From: Blastococcus capsensis
GTDB taxonomy: Bacteria; Actinomycetota; Actinomycetes; Mycobacteriales; Geodermatophilaceae
Direction of reading: 5' to 3'
Assembly (NCBI RefSeq): GCF_030165005.1
Contig: NZ_JASNNW010000010.1
Span: forward strand, 157,041-221,040
Length of the DNA: 64,000 nt
The position numbers were made by a program, and so were the translations under genes. Below, piece by piece: positions 58,856 to 64,000 of the stretch. Numbering within the stretch: the stretch's first letter is position 1; the number at the start of each line of letters is the position of its first letter. The notes beneath the pieces were generated by a model. That model searched no databases, was not told the origin of the DNA, and was given only the letters and a program-made list of their open reading frames with translations.

Positions 58856-60210
58856 CCTTCGCTGCCGTTGCCCCCGCTGCCGACCGGCCCGGCGCGCCGC
58901 GCCGGTCCGATCTCGCCGAAGGCCGACAGGCGATCGCTCAGCGGTTGTACCGGGACAGCTCGTTTGGCGCCTTCGATGCCATGGCGCAGATGGGTGCGTT
59001 GACCGTCGCCCACATCGAGTCCCGTGTGCGGCCGGAGCATCGAGCCAAGGTCTGGCTCGGTGGGTCGCTGGGCCGGCGGGAGATGCTGCCCAACTCCGAC
59101 GTAGACCTGTTCGTCTTCGACGACCCGGCGTCGGAGGTGGCTGACGTGGTCACGGTCGAGGGAGTGGACAGGTTCGAACGGGGCTGCATGCCGATCGCCT
59201 CGGTGCGGCGGCTGGTGGCGCAGGGCTCGATTGACGCCAACCCCCTGATCGACGGCAGAGCCTTGGCCGAAGGCGAGCCCGGGGATGCAGTCGCGGCCGC
59301 CATCAGGGCGACGAATACGACGCAGCGGCAGTACGCCAACCTGATCAGCGAGTACTTCTACTACCGCTACTTCGACTTCCCCTGGAAGACGACCGACTGG
59401 GGACCCAACCTGAAGTACAGCAGCGGGTCCAGCCGCACGACGCTGCTGCTGAACTTCGTGCATCGGATAGCCACACACCAGTTCCCGGCATGGCGAGCCA
59501 CGACGCCGGAGCTGGCCGCTGCCCTCGCCTACCTCGAACAGGACCGGGGACGCCGGACTCCTCGCCGCGCCATCGACCTCATCCTGGTCGCCAAAAATGC
59601 TGCGATCACCAGCTGGTACCGCACCGGTGATCCGAGCGTGCGTCACGTGTCCCGACGGACTCTCGGTCTGATCTTCGAGGTGGCCCGCGATCGATGGGAT
59701 CAGCTGGGACTGACCAGCCCTGCACGCTTCGCCGACGCGTACACCACCGCGCGCGCCGCGCTGGAAGCGTGCGTGGAGCAGTCGGTGAACGCATGTCTGT
59801 TGCTGCATCCGCGCGTCGCCGAGCTGCGCGCAATCACCGCTATGGATCCAGCCGAGCTCCGCGACTCCTGTCTGCACAGCGCCATCGGCAGTCCCACCGA
59901 CGAGCTGTTCCTGGTCTCCTTCACTGCGTGGCGGTTGAGCACCACGACGTCCTCGCCTCAGGACATGGCGCAGCTCGCGGCGACGTTGGCCACCCGCCCG
60001 CTATCGAGAGTGTGGGGTGGCGTGATGGCGGTGGCGTGTTCACCGGCGACGGACGACACCACGATGGAGTTCCTGACCGAGTGGCTGGCCGACGCCGAGG
60101 AGGGTGCATACCTGACCAAGCTGGTGTCCCGCAATCCGTCCGCGGGGCCAGCGACCCGCGCGGGCGCGCTGCACAGTTACCAGGCGAAGGAGAACGTCGT
60201 CGTCACCTGA
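58852..60210 (+). CDS. GlnD-like nucleotidyltransferase protein
   Basis: A 452-residue protein with a GlnD/DUF294-like nucleotidyltransferase motif: KVWLGGSLGRREMLPNSD-VDLFVFDD (GGS-x9-DxD), and a long helical C-terminal portion (SEYFYYRYFDFPWKTTDWGP, LLLNFVHRIATHQFP, RRAIDLILVAKNAAITSWYR). PII uridylyltransferases are larger and carry ACT domains; those are absent here, so regulation of nitrogen metabolism is unlikely. Starts with GTG overlapping the previous gene (GTGA), so the two NTase proteins are coexpressed. It may modify the product of the surrounding cassette, or act in regulation or resistance. Confidence 0.6.
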   Translation: MTFAAVAPAADRPGAPRRSDLAEGRQAIAQRLYRDSSFGAFDAMAQMGALTVAHIESRVRPEHRAKVWLGGSLGRREMLPNSDVDLFVFDDPASEVADVVTVEGVDRFERGCMPIASVRRLVAQGSIDANPLIDGRALAEGEPGDAVAAAIRATNTTQRQYANLISEYFYYRYFDFPWKTTDWGPNLKYSSGSSRTTLLLNFVHRIATHQFPAWRATTPELAAALAYLEQDRGRRTPRRAIDLILVAKNAAITSWYRTGDPSVRHVSRRTLGLIFEVARDRWDQLGLTSPARFADAYTTARAALEACVEQSVNACLLLHPRVAELRAITAMDPAELRDSCLHSAIGSPTDELFLVSFTAWRLSTTTSSPQDMAQLAATLATRPLSRVWGGVMAVACSPATDDTTMEFLTEWLADAEEGAYLTKLVSRNPSAGPATRAGALHSYQAKENVVVT

Positions 60211-60231
60211 GGGACGTGTCAGCCCGGAGCA

Positions 60232-61131
60232 TCAGGGGCCGGCGGCTTCCTCGCGGCGACGCTCGGCGAGCAGCCCGGCTGCCGTCTGAGCCTCTCCCAG
60301 CACGACGTCATCGGCCGGATGCAGAAACAGCGCCATCGACATCCGGGACCGCTGCGCCGCCTGGCCCGCCGGATGCGAGACACGGTGCATCGTGGCCGGG
60401 TAGTAGCCGTCGCTGGCCAACTCCAGCATCAGACCCACATTGACCGCGATGCTGCCCCCGATCTTCGGCACCTGGACCCACTTCCCGTCCCGGCTGTACC
60501 GCTCCAGGCCGGACTCGGTGGCCGCGGTCAGCAGGGTGAGCAGGTTCGTGTCGACGTGGGCCCCGGCACGCAGCCCGACCGGCTCGCCGACAGGGGCGGG
60601 CGGATACCGCAAGATCCTAAGCAGGGTGTTCGGGTTGGCGTTCTCTAACATCGCAGGGAGCGGTCTGGAGAACCGAGCGGCCACGTCGTCCGGCGAGTTC
60701 TCCTGCAACCAGGTGAGCAGCTGTCTGCCCAAGGCCATGGCGCGCTCCCGGTACGTCGCAGCCGCCAGGCTGACCTCGGCGGGTGCCTGCCCCCACGGAT
60801 AGAGGTGGAAGAACTCCTTCCTGTCCCGGCGTCCGGTGCGTATTTGCTCCTCTGGCGGGATCGGGAAGTAGCCGTCCTGTCCGTCGGGTGTGAACGGGTA
60901 CCGGTGCTTCGCTTCCGAGTTGAAGAAGGTCAGCCATTCCTCGTACACGGTGGCGACCAGCTCATCGGCGATCGGATGGTTGATCAGGACGGCGAAACCG
61001 CTCTCATGCAGACTTCGCGCGAAGCGCGGCGCGGCCGTAGCTGCCTGGAAGTCGACGACGGTCCCCTCCACGTCGGCAGACTCCCACAACGGATTCCGCC
61101 GCGCTGTCAGAACCAGGCGACGTACGCCCAC
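60232..61131 (-). CDS. 2-oxoglutarate/Fe(II)-dependent oxygenase (IPNS-like)
   Basis: A 299-residue oxygenase of the isopenicillin-N-synthase/2OG-Fe(II) type. N-terminal DIOX_N-like region: RFARSLHESGFAVLINHPIA. Metal ligands: His and Asp in RAGAHVDTNLLTLL, distal His in ATMHRVSHP, and the 2OG-binding Arg-x-Ser in RSRMSMALFLHP. It would hydroxylate or oxidise a small molecule with O2. It lies 44 bases downstream of the DegT aminotransferase gene on the same strand, so they are likely co-transcribed. Start ATG at 61131 is the longest; a shorter start at a GTG (VEGTVVDFQ) is possible. Confidence 0.8.
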   Translation of the reverse strand: MGVRRLVLTARRNPLWESADVEGTVVDFQAATAAPRFARSLHESGFAVLINHPIADELVATVYEEWLTFFNSEAKHRYPFTPDGQDGYFPIPPEEQIRTGRRDRKEFFHLYPWGQAPAEVSLAAATYRERAMALGRQLLTWLQENSPDDVAARFSRPLPAMLENANPNTLLRILRYPPAPVGEPVGLRAGAHVDTNLLTLLTAATESGLERYSRDGKWVQVPKIGGSIAVNVGLMLELASDGYYPATMHRVSHPAGQAAQRSRMSMALFLHPADDVVLGEAQTAAGLLAERRREEAAGP

Positions 61132-61175
61132 CTTTCCCGGTGCAAGCAGGTTAGTCGCAGGCTGGCCCCGCAGGG

Positions 61176-62384
61176 TCAGACGGTGCGGCAGGCCTCGGTG
61201 AGCCGGTCGGCCGCGGTCTCGATCTCGGCCGCGGTGGACCGGATGTTGATACCGAAGGCAGCGCCGAGACCGGCATCGACCACGCCGATACTGATGTTGA
61301 GCGAACGGCGCAACAGGTCATCGGTGTTGGGTAAGTCGCCGGGAGCGGCGAAGCGAGCCGGCGCCGACCAGCCCTCGACAGGGGTCCGGTGCCCGCCCAC
61401 CTGAGTCATGTGCGAGTACACATGCCAGCCCGACTCCGCCAGCGTCGGTGAGCCCACGCGCTGAGCCACCTTGCGCGCGTAGTGCGCGTCGTCGAAAACG
61501 AGGGTAAGCATAGTGGCGCACTCCCCGACGACGTCGTTGAGCCGGCGGAACCCCACTCCCGGCATCTCAGCAATCGCCCCACGAAGCAGCGCCTTCCGTG
61601 TCCGCAGGGCGGACAGCATCGCGTCGAGCTTGCGGAGCTGGGCGAGGGCGACCGCTCCGGTCAGCTCACTCATCTTGAAGTTCAGCCCGAGCAGCCCGGC
61701 AGCCGGCATCGTCTTGCTGGCACGCAGCGGACTGTGGCCCTGATCGTGCAGCGCGAAAGCCCGCTCGTACAGGTCGTCATCGTCGCTGACTAGCAGGCCG
61801 CCTTCCCCGGCCGCCATCATCTTGTACCGGTTGAAGGAGAACGCACCCGTCGTGCCGAAGGTCCCCAACCTGCGCCCATGGAAGGAGCCACCAGCCGCTT
61901 GTGCGACGTCCTCGACAATATGTAGCCCGTACTCGTCGGCCAGATCGCCGAGCGCGGCCATGTCACAAGGGTTGCCGAGCATGTGAACGGCCATGACCGC
62001 CCGCGTCTTGCTGGTGATCTTGCGGCGAGCGTCGGCGGGATCGATGGTTAGAGACTCATCGACCTCGACGAGCACGGGAACCGCTCGGGCATGCACAATC
62101 GCGGCGATCGATGCGACGTAGGTGAAGCCGGGAACGAGGACTTCGTCGCCGTCGCCGATGCCAAGGGCCAACAGCGAGATGAGTAGCGCGGCGGTTCCGG
62201 AGTTGGTGGCCAGCGCGTGCTTCACCGGCAGGTAGTCGGCGAACTCTCGCTCCAACGAGTACACCTTGTGCTTGAAGGCCGGATCGGACAGATCGCCGTA
62301 GCGGGAGAGGTGTCCGGTAGAGAGGACGTCGAGAACTTCCGCCCGCTCCTCGTCGCCGAAGCTGTACGCGCCAGGCCCCGCCAT
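61176..62384 (-). CDS. DegT/DnrJ/EryC1/StrS aminotransferase
   Basis: A 402-residue PLP-dependent aminotransferase of the sugar/cyclitol type. Landmarks: HALATNSGTAALLISLLALG, VLVPGFTYVASIAAIVHA, VMAVHMLGNPCDMAALGDLA, IVEDVAQAAGGSFHGRRLG and the internal-aldimine lysine in TGAFSFNRYKMMAAGEGGL. It aminates a keto-sugar or keto-cyclitol using glutamate or glutamine. The start at 62384 is chosen for GGGGGA upstream. With the Gfo/Idh/MocA dehydrogenase it could perform oxidation-transamination, as in aminocyclitol or 3-amino-sugar formation (inference). Confidence 0.85.
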   Translation of the reverse strand: MAGPGAYSFGDEERAEVLDVLSTGHLSRYGDLSDPAFKHKVYSLEREFADYLPVKHALATNSGTAALLISLLALGIGDGDEVLVPGFTYVASIAAIVHARAVPVLVEVDESLTIDPADARRKITSKTRAVMAVHMLGNPCDMAALGDLADEYGLHIVEDVAQAAGGSFHGRRLGTFGTTGAFSFNRYKMMAAGEGGLLVSDDDDLYERAFALHDQGHSPLRASKTMPAAGLLGLNFKMSELTGAVALAQLRKLDAMLSALRTRKALLRGAIAEMPGVGFRRLNDVVGECATMLTLVFDDAHYARKVAQRVGSPTLAESGWHVYSHMTQVGGHRTPVEGWSAPARFAAPGDLPNTDDLLRRSLNISIGVVDAGLGAAFGINIRSTAAEIETAADRLTEACRTV

Positions 62385-62614
62385 CACGTCCCCCGTTGCG
62401 AGTCGTTCGACGGCCAAGAAGCCGGCGTCGCAGGTCAGTCTTCAGCACACGCAGATCGCGAGCACTTCGCTGCGGAGTTCTCGCGAACGTGGCTGTGTGT
62501 GGGGCCAGAGGAAGCCGTAACGACCCCAGAGCAATGCTTGACGCCGGGCCCTCAGCCCGGTCAGATCGGGAGCATGCTCGCGGAAACCAGAGGTTCCCGT
62601 CAGGCCGCTGCCTG

Positions 62615-63826
62615 ATGCCCGCCACAGAGCATCTCTCGCCTGCGGCGCTATCTAACCTTTGCAACCAACTCCGTGTGACGTATGAGATCAGCGGGAAACG
62701 CGAGGATCTCGACGCGGCGGTCATGGCAGGTCGTAAGTCCGTATCCGCCACCGGCGCCCACGATCCGAACCGACCGCTGCGCCAATCGAACCTTGCATTC
62801 GCCCTGCGGTTGAGATTCGAGCGACTAGGGGACCCGGCTGACATTGTCGAGGCCGCGGAGCTTGCACTGCAGGCGGCTAAATGCGCGGCCGGCAGCCCGA
62901 TGCTGCCTCGCCTGCAGTCAAACTTGGGCGTCACCCTTCGCGTCCGATTCACAGTTTCGGGGGACGTCGAGGATCTACGGGGGGCCATCGCCTGGGCTAA
63001 GAAGTCTCTCCGCAGCGCACCTCCTCAAGATCCTGACCGTGTGGGCATGTTGGCGAATCTGGGCTTGGCGTTGCTCGAGGCGAGCATCGAGTCCGGCCGG
63101 GATGAACTCCTACGCGAGGCCGTCACGGTCATGCGCGACGTCATGACCGCGACGTCTGAGGGTGACGAGGACCGGTCGATGTACGCCCAGAACCTGGCGG
63201 ACGCGCTTCGAGTCACAGCTGAGCGCACTCGCACATCCGCGGACGCTGACGCCGCGGTTGTGGCCGCGTCGGAGGCCCTCGACCTGGTCCCGCCGGGCCA
63301 TCCCTCGATGACTGCGAGTCTCTCCGACCTCGGCCGGGCTCACAGGGTGCGGTTCGAGATCTCCTCGGATCCGAGCGATGCCGAACGGGCGATCGACCTT
63401 CGTCGCCGTGCTGCGGTCACCGTCGGCGGGCCCGCGACGTCCCGCGCGCTCGCCGCGCGAGCGTGGGGGGAGTGGGCAGCGGTCGATGGTCAGCAAGAGG
63501 AGGCTGGAAGGGGGTACACGTACGCAGTCGGCCTTCTTCCGCAGGTGGCTTGGCACGGCCTCGACCGCAGTGCGCGCGAGAGGCACATGAGTCTCTGGCG
63601 GGGGCTTGCTCAGGACGCCGCTGCAACGGCGACCAATGGCGGCGACCCTGGCCTGGCTGTTGCGGTCCTGGAACAAGGCCGTGCAGTCATCTGGAGTCAG
63701 AGCCTTCTTCCGAGCGGGCTACTGACCGCTTTACGCGAGGTGTCGCCGCACCTGGCCCAGCGAGTCGAGGAAGTCAGGGCAGCACTGGACGCCAGCACAA
63801 TGGCTTCTTCGGTAAGCCAGGAGTAG
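62615..63826 (+). CDS. TPR protein, apparently a CHAT protein lacking its protease
   Basis: A 403-residue TPR-like protein: repeated units such as LSNLCNQLRVTYEISGKRED-LDAA, QSNLAFALRLRFERLGDPAD, QSNLGVTLRVRFTVSGDVED and LSDLGRAHRVRFEISSDPSD are the tandem-helix repeats typical of the N-terminal half of actinobacterial CHAT proteins. The segment VAVLEQGRAVIWSQSLLPSG LTALREVSPHLAQRVEEVRA normally joins repeats to the CHAT domain, but a stop follows at 63824-63826 and the last residues (DASTMASSVSQE) are off-pattern. No His/Cys dyad or CHAT sequence is seen to 64000. It is a truncated or frameshifted protein, possibly a pseudogene; the window ends 174 bases later. Confidence 0.65.
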   Translation: MPATEHLSPAALSNLCNQLRVTYEISGKREDLDAAVMAGRKSVSATGAHDPNRPLRQSNLAFALRLRFERLGDPADIVEAAELALQAAKCAAGSPMLPRLQSNLGVTLRVRFTVSGDVEDLRGAIAWAKKSLRSAPPQDPDRVGMLANLGLALLEASIESGRDELLREAVTVMRDVMTATSEGDEDRSMYAQNLADALRVTAERTRTSADADAAVVAASEALDLVPPGHPSMTASLSDLGRAHRVRFEISSDPSDAERAIDLRRRAAVTVGGPATSRALAARAWGEWAAVDGQQEEAGRGYTYAVGLLPQVAWHGLDRSARERHMSLWRGLAQDAAATATNGGDPGLAVAVLEQGRAVIWSQSLLPSGLLTALREVSPHLAQRVEEVRAALDASTMASSVSQE

Positions 63827-64000
63827 CGAGCAAGTCGCGTCCTACAGGTGCGGCCACTGGGCAACGCCGAAGCCTAGCCCGGATCTTTCGTCAGGCCGGC
63901 GGTGATCATCGGAAAGCGGCTCGGTGGGCCGCCGGGGGGTGATCCTGGCATTGGGGTGTGACGGTTCGACCGATGCCGCTCGGGTGGGCGCCGGTTCCAC

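Overview
The window is very GC-rich, uses GTG starts freely and has GC-rich third codon positions throughout, as in a high-GC actinobacterium. A CrtA-like ketolase, a LuxR regulator, a MerB-family enzyme and many toxin-antitoxin pairs would fit the Geodermatophilaceae or relatives, but that family assignment is inference. I see no rRNA, tRNA, CRISPR array, integrase or phage structural gene.

Layout. 1-13.2 kb is mostly ordinary chromosome: MFS transporter, LuxR regulator, CoA-acylating aldehyde dehydrogenase, methyltransferase, CrtA-like protein, NAD(P)-binding epimerase-like protein, secreted phosphodiesterase-like protein and lipoprotein. It is interrupted by an intact vapBC pair (5.2 kb) and a MerB-family gene broken by an in-frame amber codon (7 kb). 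13.4-20 kb carries a doubly frameshifted vapBC, an AEP-TOTE primase-helicase with a partner of unknown function, a BrnT-like/RHH pair and a HigBA pair. 20.1-24.6 kb is one very large NACHT NTPase with about 19 C-terminal repeats and an in-frame Ser-Pro microsatellite. It lies between two direct copies of an IS-associated sequence. A decayed IS3-type element follows.

27-52 kb is a dense nuclease/helicase region: two divergent giant SF1 helicase-nucleases; a three-gene TerB / BrxD-like ATPase / Lhr-type helicase-DEDDh-TerB-BRCT operon; and a Gabija-type gajA-gajB pair. gajA is split by a 1,293-bp IS3-family insertion with a 3-bp target duplication, and removing the insertion in silico restores the reading frame exactly. 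52.2-56.7 kb is a translationally coupled operon of CpXC-TPR-CHAT protease, ParS/MbcA-like antitoxin and RES toxin. It looks like a protease-gated toxin-antitoxin system and is the strongest candidate here for an undescribed arrangement.

56.8-62.4 kb is a small biosynthetic-looking cassette: Gfo/Idh/MocA dehydrogenase, two nucleotidyltransferase-fold proteins, a 2OG-Fe(II) oxygenase and a DegT/StrS aminotransferase. The window ends with a TPR protein that resembles the N-terminal half of a CHAT protein without its protease.

A ~47-bp nested palindrome (GTGTGC...GCACAC enclosing GTGTC...GACAC) recurs at least three times, with degenerate relatives, mostly beside toxin-antitoxin or defence genes. 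Overall the window reads as a defence island with recent transposon activity and clear gene decay (IS insertion, frameshifts, premature stop).
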